Source of the DNA: Maricaulis salignorans | GTDB taxonomy: Bacteria > Pseudomonadota > Alphaproteobacteria > Caulobacterales > Aquidulcibacteraceae | NCBI GenBank assembly: GCA_945891505.1 | Contig: CAMDDL010000001.1 | Location: 62,001 to 126,000, forward strand | Direction of reading: 5' to 3' | DNA: 64,000 bases | The notes under the pieces: generated by a model | Database searches by the model: none | Told to the model about the DNA's origin: nothing | The model's input: only the letters and a program-made list of their open reading frames with translations | Position numbers and translations under genes: made by a program | Shown: positions 56,572-64,000 of the stretch, piece after piece | Numbering within the stretch: the first letter of the stretch is position 1 | Layout: every line of letters starts with the position of its first letter

Positions 56572-57720
56572 ATGGGCGTTTCAACGCTACGCGTAAATCT
56601 GAGTGAAGCAGACATTCGCGCTTTAATCAAAGGCGATACCGATGAAGATCGCGCTTTGGCGTGTTATCGGCTGTGTCGACGCATTGATACGGTGACGCTG
56701 ACGGATGAAGAACGCGCTTATGCAGAGCAAATTCTGCAGATCGTCGTCAGTGGTGCTGCAGAGCGTGTGCGCCGGGCATTGGCTGTGACCTTGAAGGCGT
56801 CACCCAATTTACCTCCTGAAATTGCATCAAAGTTAGCGCGCGATATTGAATCGATTGCCTTGCCCCTCTTGGAAAGTTCACCGGTACTCAGTGATGAGGA
56901 TTTGGTCGAGATCCTCGAATCTGCCGAGCCCGCCCGCCAATATGCCATTGCCCGTCGAGAGAGCTTGTCGGAAAGCGTGACGACCGCTCTGTGCACCTAT
57001 GGCGTTGATGGGGCCATTATTGAAGCGCTCCATAATGATGGGGCTGAGTTCAATGATGTGGGCATGACCCGCGCCTTGGATCGGTTCCCGACTGTGCACG
57101 CCTTAAAAGTAGCGATGATTGAGCGGCCAATTCTCCCTGTGTTGGTTTCTGAAAAATTGGCGGCGCGTCTGACTGGTGAGTTGTTTGATCGCTTGGTCGA
57201 AAAACATGCCATGCCGCCGCAGATGGCAATTGATCTGGCTACGAACACACGTGAGCGCGCCGGGATTGATTTGATCGCGCAGGCTGGCCTGCAAGCGGAC
57301 ATGAAGCGTTACATCCAACAATTGCATCTCAATGGCCGTTTGACGCCCAGCTTTGTGTTGCGTGCGCTATGCCAAGGCGAGGTGCGCTTAGTCGAATATG
57401 CCTTTGCTGAACTGGCAGGGATTCCCCACAACAAAGCTTGGCTATTGGTTCATGACGGCGGCACGATGGGGCTGCGCACCATTTTTGAACGGTCTAATAT
57501 GCCGCCAAGCCTCTATCCTGCTTTCCGGGCTGCCATCGAGGTCCTGCATGAGACGGAGTTTGACGGCACGGCTGATGACCGCACCCGCTTCCGCAAGCGC
57601 ATGATTGAGCGTGTGCTCACGCGCTTCCAGTCGATTCCAGACGAGGATTTGAATTACCTCCTCGAAAAACTCGACTATGTTCGCGAAGAGGCAGAAGAAA
57701 AGCGCCTTGCCGCAGGCTAG
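56572..57720 (+). CDS. DUF2336 protein
   Basis: A 382-residue all-helical protein of the DUF2336 family, found mainly in alphaproteobacteria. The helices repeat in a HEAT-like way: SNLPPEIASKLARDIESIAL-type segments, LPLLESSPVLSDEDLVEILE, PARQYAIARRESLSESVTTAL and HAMPPQMAIDLATNTRERA. No enzymatic motif is visible. The ATG at 56572 follows GGGAG and is preferred to one eight codons earlier. A second DUF2336 gene lies 2.6 kb away in the same cluster, with an EAL protein and an Hpt protein between. The molecular function is unknown; a signalling scaffold is my guess from context. Confidence 0.85.
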   Translation: MGVSTLRVNLSEADIRALIKGDTDEDRALACYRLCRRIDTVTLTDEERAYAEQILQIVVSGAAERVRRALAVTLKASPNLPPEIASKLARDIESIALPLLESSPVLSDEDLVEILESAEPARQYAIARRESLSESVTTALCTYGVDGAIIEALHNDGAEFNDVGMTRALDRFPTVHALKVAMIERPILPVLVSEKLAARLTGELFDRLVEKHAMPPQMAIDLATNTRERAGIDLIAQAGLQADMKRYIQQLHLNGRLTPSFVLRALCQGEVRLVEYAFAELAGIPHNKAWLLVHDGGTMGLRTIFERSNMPPSLYPAFRAAIEVLHETEFDGTADDRTRFRKRMIERVLTRFQSIPDEDLNYLLEKLDYVREEAEEKRLAAG

Positions 57721-57724
57721 ACCT

Positions 57725-58720
57725 TCAAGCGGCTTCCGAGCCTGCTTGATCTGTTTCCGTCAGTTCCTCGAAGCTGAAAAGCTGGAGCGGCTTATGAGGC
57801 GGTTGCGGCGAATGTTCCACTAGCTCTGGTTTTTGAGCAGGCTCCAAAGCTGCTTCTAAAGTTGTACCCTCCACTTCAGACTGCGGCATCAATTCGTCAT
57901 CGACTTCCGGACCAGACGGTTGCTCGAGCAGCATTTGCGAGGCTGACTGAAAGCTCAGGGGCAGAGAGATAAAGTGACCTTGAAGGCGTGTGAAACCAAT
58001 TTGATAACATTGGCGAATGGCCTTGGAAGACTCTGCCCCAACCGCAACGACAGGCATGCCAGCACCTTGGGCGGCTTGAATTCGGCGCATGAAAGCACTG
58101 GCTCCGACCGAGTGAAGTCGGCTTGCCACTGTTAGCATCGTGGAGCCACCACATTTAAGCTGGCAGAACAGGTCACGCGCCCGTTTATCGAGGGCCAGGC
58201 TTGGTGGCCCTTTAGCATCAAGGGCGATCTTAAACCCGAAGCCTGCCAGTATCTCCAAGCAGGCAAGGCCTTGATTGCCGGTGCAGGTCAATTCCTCTTC
58301 GTCAATTTCAAGGACAATCCACTCCGCCTTGGCACCTTCATTCGCCACACAATCGGCCAAGTCGCGCGCAAAGCCTGGGTCCATAACGTCCTTCATGGAG
58401 ATATTGATAGCAACATCAATACCATAACCATGGTTGCGCCACGTGTAGATCGCGCGAGCAGCTTGGGCGGCTAATGTGCGGCTCATGACGCCAATCAGGC
58501 CTTCTTTTGCAGCAAGGCTAAAGAACAGGCCCGGGGACAAAATGCCAAGCTTTGGATGGTGCCAACGGGCCACACCTTCAAACGCGACAATTTTCTTGGA
58601 GGACAACTCGACTTGTGGCTGAAAAGCCAATTGGATTTCGCCAGCAGCAAGGCTTTGGAGCAATTCAACGCGCGCTAAGGAAACCACCTGCGTTACCATC
58701 GGCTCTATCTCGACTTCCAT
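57725..58720 (-). CDS. Degenerate EAL domain protein
   Basis: A 331-residue cytoplasmic protein whose first 250 residues form an EAL domain, the fold of cyclic-di-GMP phosphodiesterases. Several catalytic motifs are altered: EAL is EGV (FEGVARWHHP), and DDFGTG is DAKGPP (IALDAKGPPSLALD). The Asn (AINISMKDV), the EIDEEEL acidic motif and the final GxxE segment (AVGAESSKAI) with QGHFISLP remain. It is therefore probably inactive and may bind nucleotide or a partner. The last 80 residues are an acidic, proline-rich tail. It is convergent with the DUF2336 gene, with only four bases between the stop codons. Confidence 0.85.
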   Translation of the reverse strand: MEVEIEPMVTQVVSLARVELLQSLAAGEIQLAFQPQVELSSKKIVAFEGVARWHHPKLGILSPGLFFSLAAKEGLIGVMSRTLAAQAARAIYTWRNHGYGIDVAINISMKDVMDPGFARDLADCVANEGAKAEWIVLEIDEEELTCTGNQGLACLEILAGFGFKIALDAKGPPSLALDKRARDLFCQLKCGGSTMLTVASRLHSVGASAFMRRIQAAQGAGMPVVAVGAESSKAIRQCYQIGFTRLQGHFISLPLSFQSASQMLLEQPSGPEVDDELMPQSEVEGTTLEAALEPAQKPELVEHSPQPPHKPLQLFSFEELTETDQAGSEAA

Positions 58721-58806
58721 GCCCGCATATCGAACTAGGGTCTGTTAGCATGGAGGGCTTAAGCGGCGGTCAGGTCACTCTGGACAATTTTAATCGTATT
58801 CCCAAC

Positions 58807-58833
58807 AAAAAACCCGGCCATAGGGCCGGGTTT
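58807..58833 (-). terminator. Intrinsic terminator of the Hpt gene
   Basis: On the minus strand AAACCCGGCC and GGCCGGGTTT form a perfect 10-bp stem with a four-base loop and continue into TTTTTTG. It lies 27 bases after the Hpt gene stop codon. Confidence 0.85.
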
Positions 58834-58859
58834 AAATGCGTTGAAAAAGTTACGGCCGA

Positions 58860-59351
58860 CTATTGGCTGGCGGCGTAGCGATTCACTTGTGTCTGCAACT
58901 CGATCAACAGGGCTTTACCGATTGGATGGTCGCTATCTTTGATGTTTTGCTTAACCGCAGCAATGATTGCACCCACGTGGGCATCCAGAATTTGGCGAGG
59001 GGCTTGGGCGCGACCTTCTGGACTATCGATCAGCTTGCACAAAGAGGCTGCAAATTGCGAAACAATAGGGAAGCCGTATGTGACACCCAAGCCCTTAAGG
59101 TCATGGGCGCGGCGATAGAATTCTTCGAGCTCATGTTCGCCAGAACCCGGCTTGTTGACGATAGCATAGGCTGCTTCAAGCTTTACAAGCTCATCATTGA
59201 GCCAGCCGCCGAATTGGTCGGACATGGATGCAAGTGCGGCTTCGGCCCGCGCAATCGCTGCGGCGTCAAATCCGCCAAGACGATTACCCAATTTCGCTTT
59301 CAAGCGATTAGGCGGCGAGATAAATTCAACTTGGTCGTCTTGGCTTGCCAT
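58860..59351 (-). CDS. Histidine phosphotransfer (Hpt) domain protein
   Basis: A 163-residue helical protein with an Hpt domain whose phosphorylatable His is in FYRRAHDLKGLGVTYGFP, at about residue 90. Such proteins relay phosphoryl groups between hybrid kinases and response regulators. No kinase or receiver gene is near, so it is an orphan relay element. GGAG lies six bases before the ATG at 59351; the frame is open 13 codons further. Neighbouring EAL and DUF2336 genes suggest a signalling cluster. Confidence 0.88.
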   Translation of the reverse strand: MASQDDQVEFISPPNRLKAKLGNRLGGFDAAAIARAEAALASMSDQFGGWLNDELVKLEAAYAIVNKPGSGEHELEEFYRRAHDLKGLGVTYGFPIVSQFAASLCKLIDSPEGRAQAPRQILDAHVGAIIAAVKQNIKDSDHPIGKALLIELQTQVNRYAASQ

Positions 59352-59479
59352 CTTAAACTCCACTATCTCACAATAGCTATCAAATTGCATTTAATAGATT
59401 ATGAAAGGCCAAGGTTTGGGCTGTTGAATTAAAGGTAGTACCATTGGGTAGTTGACGTTGATTGAACAAACAGCTTGAA

Positions 59480-60262
59480 TCACTGCGCAAATTGTTCGGC
59501 TAGCATGCGTTCATCAAGGGAGCGATCCGGGTCAAACAACATCACCATGCTACGAGAGCGATCTTCACGGATACTCACACTGGCGACATTGCGGACTTCT
59601 TGACTGTCGGCAGATGCCGCAACTGGACGTAAATCAGCGTCGAGAACTTCAAATCGCACGTGCGATTCTCGCCGCAGCAATGCACCGCGCCACCGGCGTG
59701 GACGAAATACGCTAATGGGTGTGAGTGCCAACAAGCCACATCCCAAAGGTAAGATGGGGCCATGAGCGGAGAGATTATAGGCGGTACTGCCGGCTGGTGT
59801 TGCCACCAAGACCCCGTCACAAATGATCTCATTTAGGCGCTCTGCTTCATCAACCACGATCCGCAGCCGTGCGGTCTGATGTGTTTGACGTAACAACGAC
59901 ACTTCATTGATTGCAACATGGTCATGTACTTGGCCATCGACTTGCACCGTGGACATTCGCAATGGGTGGATGACCGAGGCTTTGGCCGCTGCGATCCGAT
60001 CGGGTAGGTCGCCTTCGCGATAATCATTCATCAAAAAACCGATCGTGCCTTGGTTTAAACCAAACACGGGGATCCCGTCATCCATATGACGTCTGAGGGT
60101 TTCCAGCATTAAGCCATCGCCGCCTAGCGCCACAATGACATCGGCGTCGCTTTCTTTGACCGAGCCATATAAATGACGCATGCGCATCATGGCTTTGCGT
60201 GCTTCGGGTCGAGCGCTGGCGACAAAAGCAATACGTTCAAGGCGTCTACGTGATGGCGTCAT
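59480..60262 (-). CDS. nadK: NAD kinase
   Basis: NadK phosphorylates NAD to NADP. The 260 residues carry the ATP-site motif ALGGDGLMLETLRR, the NAD-binding segments AINEVSLLR and CDGVLVATPAGSTAYNLSA, and HGPILPLGCGLLALTPISVF. The length is normal for the family. It lies between the Hpt gene and a second DUF2336 gene, all on the minus strand, with 65 bases after the DUF2336 gene, so they may share a transcript. Confidence 0.96.
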   Translation of the reverse strand: MTPSRRRLERIAFVASARPEARKAMMRMRHLYGSVKESDADVIVALGGDGLMLETLRRHMDDGIPVFGLNQGTIGFLMNDYREGDLPDRIAAAKASVIHPLRMSTVQVDGQVHDHVAINEVSLLRQTHQTARLRIVVDEAERLNEIICDGVLVATPAGSTAYNLSAHGPILPLGCGLLALTPISVFRPRRWRGALLRRESHVRFEVLDADLRPVAASADSQEVRNVASVSIREDRSRSMVMLFDPDRSLDERMLAEQFAQ

Positions 60263-60327
60263 GGACTCTACTCAACCAAAGTCTAACCGCTCCTCCAGAA
60301 TGAGAAGAAGCCTAGTTCTACTCTCTA

Positions 60328-61416
60328 TTAGTTGGTCATGCCTTTTGCAAAGGCAGTGCGCGCTGCGCCAGGGGAACAGCGCATCCAGACGAGGGCAACC
60401 GTGCGATCGTCACCGATGGTCCAAGGAATCGAACGGATTTCCAAGGTCTCGTAAATGGTTCGTACGATCGAGGAATCAAAGTTAGCAGCGCGCGCAGCCA
60501 GCGCGATACTTTCCGTCTCAGCACTCGCCAGCTTCCGGCTTACACCTGCAACCGGCAACTCCAAGATACGGGCGATGCCGCGCACAAAATGTTCGCGCTC
60601 TCCGCGCATCAAGGCTGCAACCAAGAAACCAGGGGTTGGCTTTAAATCAAGATTGCGCGCGGTTTTGCGTACGATCTCAACCACATGCTCGGGCATCGGA
60701 TGATGGAAAGCGCTTTTCGTCGCTTTCGAAACGGCTACCGCCGTAGAATCGCCCACCACATTAATCAAACGGCTGGCAATACGCGGGGATACACGGGCGG
60801 TAATGGCGTCGCGGGCCTCCGCGCCGGCTATGGCAAAGGCCGCAGCAACCAAGCTTGGCGGCAAGTCATGGCGGGTGATGAGGGCGTTGAGTGTGTCTGG
60901 TGTTTCTGAAAGCACATTCATTGCGTGCTCGAAAGCATTGGCGGGGATCCGAGCCGTTAAATTTGCGGCCAAGCTGCTGAGGATATTCTTGTCTTCGGTT
61001 TCAATGAGGCTTTGAGAAACCAATTCGCCAATGCAAGACCGCTCCGCAATCGTCATGCGATGCTGAAATCCGCATGATTTAACGACCTCAACCAAGATAT
61101 CGTCATTTAAGATCGGGCAAAAAGCCAAAATCGGCTGTGCGATTTCAAAGGAATCCATGGCCAGTTCTCGGACCAACTCAATTGGGGCCCAATCGGCCAT
61201 TGCCAAAGTTGCCGAAAGCTTGAGGCGCACCTCTTGTCTCGCAAAATTATAAAGTTTGACGAGGATATCGGAAAATAAAATCCGCTCCATTAAGCTGGCT
61301 TCATCGCCTGTATCGAGGAATTGTGCAGCCGTCGCCGCAACCAACGCCTCGCGTCCTTCGCGCGAACTGTTTTCTGCGAGAGAAATGAGGGGATGGTTGG
61401 TGCTATTGTTTCCCAT
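60328..61416 (-). CDS. DUF2336 protein, second copy
   Basis: A 362-residue helical protein of the DUF2336 family, with the same overall plan as the protein at 56572-57720: EVRLKLSATLAMADWAPIEL, IAQPILAFCPILNDDILVEV, QHRMTIAERSCIGELVSQSL and, near the C-terminus, HFVRGIARILELPVAGVSRKL. Overall identity to the first copy is low by eye, so they are old paralogues. No catalytic motif is seen. It is divergent from the aldolase gene and heads the nadK-Hpt run. Confidence 0.85.
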   Translation of the reverse strand: MGNNSTNHPLISLAENSSREGREALVAATAAQFLDTGDEASLMERILFSDILVKLYNFARQEVRLKLSATLAMADWAPIELVRELAMDSFEIAQPILAFCPILNDDILVEVVKSCGFQHRMTIAERSCIGELVSQSLIETEDKNILSSLAANLTARIPANAFEHAMNVLSETPDTLNALITRHDLPPSLVAAAFAIAGAEARDAITARVSPRIASRLINVVGDSTAVAVSKATKSAFHHPMPEHVVEIVRKTARNLDLKPTPGFLVAALMRGEREHFVRGIARILELPVAGVSRKLASAETESIALAARAANFDSSIVRTIYETLEIRSIPWTIGDDRTVALVWMRCSPGAARTAFAKGMTN

Positions 61417-61552
61417 TACGGTCTGATGGGTATGGTTGCTGTGGTTACCAGAACGTAAATGAGATTTGGAGAACTGTAAAGTTTCTGCAGGTAACTTGAC
61501 CGAAAATCAAAGTGGGGCAAAGGTGCCGCCCAAGCAATGGAGGTAACGTCTG

Positions 61553-62398
61553 ATGAACGCACATAGCCAGAATACAAGCGCGCAAGGTGGTTCCGCTTTG
61601 CCAGCAGGTGCAGCTCCTGCTCTAACGGGTATGATGGCCAGCGCTGCCCCGATCTACGGCGAAAGAGTGGATGATGCTGAGTGGCGCGCGCGCGTAGATT
61701 GTGCCGCTCTTTATCGTCTGATCGCGCTTTACGGCTGGGATGACATGATTTTCACCCACATCTCGCTGCGTCTGCCGGGGCCAGATCATCACTTTCTGAT
61801 CAATCCTTACGGCTTTATGTTTGATGAGATCACCGCATCTTCCTTGGTGAAGGTCGATTTGAATGGGAATGTCATTGAGCCGACGCCCTATTTCATCAAT
61901 CCAGCAGGCTTTACCATTCATTCGGCCATCCATGCCGCGCGCGAGGACGCGGTTTGCGTCATCCATTGCCATAGCGATGCCGGTGTGGCGGTCAGCGCGC
62001 AGAAAGGTGGTCTGTTGCCAATTTCACAGACAGCCATGGCCTGTACCGCTGATCTTGCCTATCATGACTATGAAGGCGTTGCCCTCGACCTAGATGAGCG
62101 GGAGCGCTTGGTACATGACATTGGCTCCAAGAATTTCATGATGTTGCGCAATCACGGCACGTTGACGGTCGGCGAATCTGCGGCTTCAGCCTTCATGCGG
62201 ATGTTTTACTTAGAACGCGCTTGCAAGATGCAGGTCCTCGCCCAATCTGGGGGCGAGCTTTTGACCTGCGATGAGGCGATGGAAGAGCGGGTGGGCCAGC
62301 AAGTCAAACCTGCATTTACTCAGGCACTTGGCGGAATGTTGGCGTGGCCGGGCCTGTTACGTAAGGTGGCACGCCAATCTCCCGGGTTCAACACTTAG
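61553..62398 (+). CDS. Class II aldolase/adducin family protein
   Basis: A 281-residue protein of the class II aldolase/adducin fold, which includes fuculose- and ribulose-phosphate aldolases. The zinc site is present: the HxH in CVIHCHSDAG and the His in MMLRNHGTLTVG, with a further His in FTIHSAIHAARED. The N-terminal 40 residues are low-complexity. A GGAGG site about nine bases before the ATG supports the start. The substrate is unknown, and many members of this branch are annotated only as aldolase-like. The stop codon lies inside the presumed 5' end of the next gene. Confidence 0.9.
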   Translation: MNAHSQNTSAQGGSALPAGAAPALTGMMASAAPIYGERVDDAEWRARVDCAALYRLIALYGWDDMIFTHISLRLPGPDHHFLINPYGFMFDEITASSLVKVDLNGNVIEPTPYFINPAGFTIHSAIHAAREDAVCVIHCHSDAGVAVSAQKGGLLPISQTAMACTADLAYHDYEGVALDLDERERLVHDIGSKNFMMLRNHGTLTVGESAASAFMRMFYLERACKMQVLAQSGGELLTCDEAMEERVGQQVKPAFTQALGGMLAWPGLLRKVARQSPGFNT

Positions 62399-63102
62399 AT
62401 CGATTTCGCCTTTTACTTTGGCTGAATTTTGGGTGGGTCGGCGCAGTACCGTCGGCCGCTTGGGCTGGCGCGTGGCTGCCGGCCCCGCATCATGGCGTGC
62501 TGATTGCCAACTTAGTTGAAGTCAAAACCGACCAAGCGGTGTCTGGAGCTTCAATTGAGTTTTATGGTGAGTATGGGCTGAAGCGAGGTTGGGCCATTGT
62601 TGTCGCTCCGTCACTCAGCTCAAGCGTTCAATCGCCAAATGAAGCATGGGTGTTGGATGAAGTGCAGGTGGGGGCACGACGCAAAGTCTATGTTGGGAAA
62701 ACCATTGCAATCTCCACACAAGTCAGCGGATTTTCTATTCCAAAAACACAAAATCAAAGTGAACGGGCCTATGGAATCGAAACCCGAGTTGCTGCTGGCA
62801 AAAGCTTTGGCGAGAAAGGCTGGGTTAACATTGAAGCGGCCTCTCGAACCTGCGGCGAGAGTGGCATCGGCAGCCGATTTGATGCCACTCTCGGCTTGAA
62901 CATGTCAAAGAACCAACGAATTATCGTTAAGGCTTTTGGGGACGGAAATGGTTGTACGAAGGCGATTGTCCGAGCACAGCTCAGTTATGTTCGACCCATT
63001 TCTGACACACTAGCCTTGGAGTTCGGCTGGCGACAGTCTTTGGATCAAAGCGCGGTTTCGGCAGACCGCGGCTTGGTGGTCGGCCTCTGGCAGAAGTTTT
63101 AA
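62377..63102 (+). CDS. Exported, probable beta-barrel protein without standard start codon
   Basis: The first standard start in this frame is GTG at 62497, but the codons before it clearly read as a signal peptide: RFRLLLWLNFGWVGAVPSAA, then WAGAWLPAPHHG. The mature start GAWxxP fits a surface-protein group I recall (GAWTLPEGEG...). No ATG, GTG or TTG exists between the in-frame stop at 62362 and 62497. ATC at 62377 has AAGGTGG seven bases upstream and is my best start, giving 241 residues; CTG at 62422 is the alternative. The rest alternates polar and hydrophobic residues and ends GLVVGLWQKF, consistent with an outer membrane barrel. It overlaps the aldolase gene by 22 bases. Confidence 0.6.
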   Translation: MSRVQHLDRFRLLLWLNFGWVGAVPSAAWAGAWLPAPHHGVLIANLVEVKTDQAVSGASIEFYGEYGLKRGWAIVVAPSLSSSVQSPNEAWVLDEVQVGARRKVYVGKTIAISTQVSGFSIPKTQNQSERAYGIETRVAAGKSFGEKGWVNIEAASRTCGESGIGSRFDATLGLNMSKNQRIIVKAFGDGNGCTKAIVRAQLSYVRPISDTLALEFGWRQSLDQSAVSADRGLVVGLWQKF

Positions 63103-63299
63103 CTGGAAAGAGAATCCCATTGTTGTAAGCCTCTAATAAAAGAACTGTGGTAGAGCATAATCTGATGCCGAAGCGTTCATGTTGCGCCAGATGCGATAAA
63201 AGTGCAGGTGACCATAATGACAAGGCACTTACCGTCACACTAAGGTTCTGACGCTCAAGCTATAAATTCCAAGAAAAGCCTGTCTCGGAGACACTCGTT

Positions 63300-64000
63300 T
63301 TGCCTGAATTTCTAAGACGACATTTTTTCTTTGCGTTGGCGGGGGCGGCTTTTGTCGCCATGTTTGCGTTCGTCCTGCTCAAAGAAGTCGGCCTGTTCGG
63401 TAAATCAAACATAGGTGGCGCGTCTGGTGCCTCTGCAAGCCAAGGCAAAGGCGGAGCCGGTAAAGGCGGCGCGCGCCCTGCTAATGTCACTTTGGCCAAG
63501 GCCGAAGTGCGCACGTTTTCAGATCGTGTTGAGATTCCAGGAACTGCTTTAGCCAATGAGTCCATCACCGTAACGCCCAAGGTCCAAGATGTTGTCGACG
63601 AAGTTCGATTTGAGAGCGGTCAAAATGTGGCGCGTGGCGCTATTTTGATCGTTTTGGCGCGGACCGAGCAGTCAGCCGACCTAGGCGGCGCTCGCAATGA
63701 TGTTGCCGCGGCCTTTGATGACGCGGACGGCGTCTATCAAGAAGCGGCGGCCGCGCGAGCTGAAGCAGATGCAGCCTATAATGAAATCAACGCTGTCAGC
63801 CGTGACCTTGAAGCAGCGCGCGCGGGCATTGCAGAAGCCGAAGCCGTTCGAAGCGAAGCCAAGTTGAACTTTGACCGCGTGACCACTTTGGCCGATCGAG
63901 GCTTTGCATCAAAGGCCCGGCTGGACTCAGCCCGTGCGCAAATGCAGTCAGCCGAGTCGCGTTTTCAAGTGGCTAAAGAGCGTGCCGAAGGTGCCTCGCA
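63300..64000 (+). CDS. RND efflux periplasmic adaptor (membrane fusion protein), 5' part
   Basis: The first 233 residues of an MFP-type adaptor that links an inner membrane RND pump to an outer membrane channel; the gene runs off the window. It begins at TTG 63300 with GGAG nine bases upstream. The N-terminal membrane anchor (FFFALAGAAFVAMFAFVLLK) is followed by a Gly/Ala/Ser linker, then the lipoyl-type segment VEIPGTALANESITVTPKVQ and VDEVRFESGQNVARGAILIVL. An alanine-rich coiled-coil hairpin follows. The partner pump should lie just beyond the window. About 200 non-coding bases precede it. Confidence 0.88.
   Translation, partial: MPEFLRRHFFFALAGAAFVAMFAFVLLKEVGLFGKSNIGGASGASASQGKGGAGKGGARPANVTLAKAEVRTFSDRVEIPGTALANESITVTPKVQDVVDEVRFESGQNVARGAILIVLARTEQSADLGGARNDVAAAFDDADGVYQEAAAARAEADAAYNEINAVSRDLEAARAGIAEAEAVRSEAKLNFDRVTTLADRGFASKARLDSARAQMQSAESRFQVAKERAEGAS

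Overview
The window looks like a chromosomal segment of an alphaproteobacterium, most likely of the Caulobacterales/Hyphomonadaceae type. The support is a CcrM-class GANTC methyltransferase next to rnhB, two DUF2336 proteins, a DUF721-DsbA-DsbA-smc operon opposite mutY, two large TonB-dependent receptors, and a tRNA-His that lacks the usual G-1:C73 pair, as known for part of the alphaproteobacteria. Base composition and codon use look uniform by eye. I see no insertion sequence, prophage, integrase or CRISPR array. The species cannot be named from this.

Layout. 1-4.7 kb: 3' part of pyrG, a membrane protein, rpmF and an exported S9 peptidase. 4.7-13.1 kb (minus): a TonB-dependent receptor, then smc, two DsbA-like proteins and DUF721. 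13.2-18.3 kb: mutY, ccrM, rnhB, a small hypothetical, a MATE exporter and a small membrane protein. 18.3-25.6 kb: a hypothetical, a medium-chain reductase, a Gfo/Idh/MocA oxidoreductase, nadE, and an acyl-CoA ligase with an overlapping methyltransferase. 25.8-32 kb: a second TonB-dependent receptor, two paralogous secreted crystallin-like proteins and gamma-glutamyltransferase. 32-39.7 kb: an M16 peptidase, a degenerate M48-like protein, tRNA-His, a ThiO-like oxidase, an acyl-CoA dehydrogenase and a lytic transglycosylase. 39.8-48.6 kb: a complete ccoNOQP-ccoGHIS locus for cbb3 oxidase and its assembly, followed by a DUF2189 protein. 48.6-56.4 kb: acs, an MFS symporter with a large inserted domain, a haloalkane dehalogenase, a 47-residue membrane peptide, an XRE regulator, a limonene-epoxide-hydrolase-like protein and a CoA-transferase. 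56.5-61.4 kb: two DUF2336 genes around a degenerate EAL protein, an Hpt protein and NAD kinase. 61.5-64 kb: a class II aldolase, a probable surface protein with no standard start codon, and the start of an RND adaptor.

How the genes work together. The cco block is a self-contained low-oxygen respiration module: structural subunits, the CcoG ferredoxin, the CcoI copper pump and the CcoH and CcoS assembly factors. smc, ccrM, the putative DciA homologue, the Hpt and DUF2336 proteins and the transglycosylase suggest chromosome and cell-cycle functions. TTAACC and GANTC elements lie upstream of ccrM, the transglycosylase and one DUF2336 gene, which hints at shared CtrA/GcrA-type control. The receptors and the exported peptidases and gamma-glutamyltransferase suit a heterotroph scavenging peptides and polymers.

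The points I find most worth pursuing are the composite CtrA/GANTC motif, the DUF2336/EAL/Hpt cluster, the crystallin-like paralogues with an unassigned cysteine-bearing C-terminal domain, and two genes that may start at ATC codons. No single locus is clearly a new defence or mobile system.
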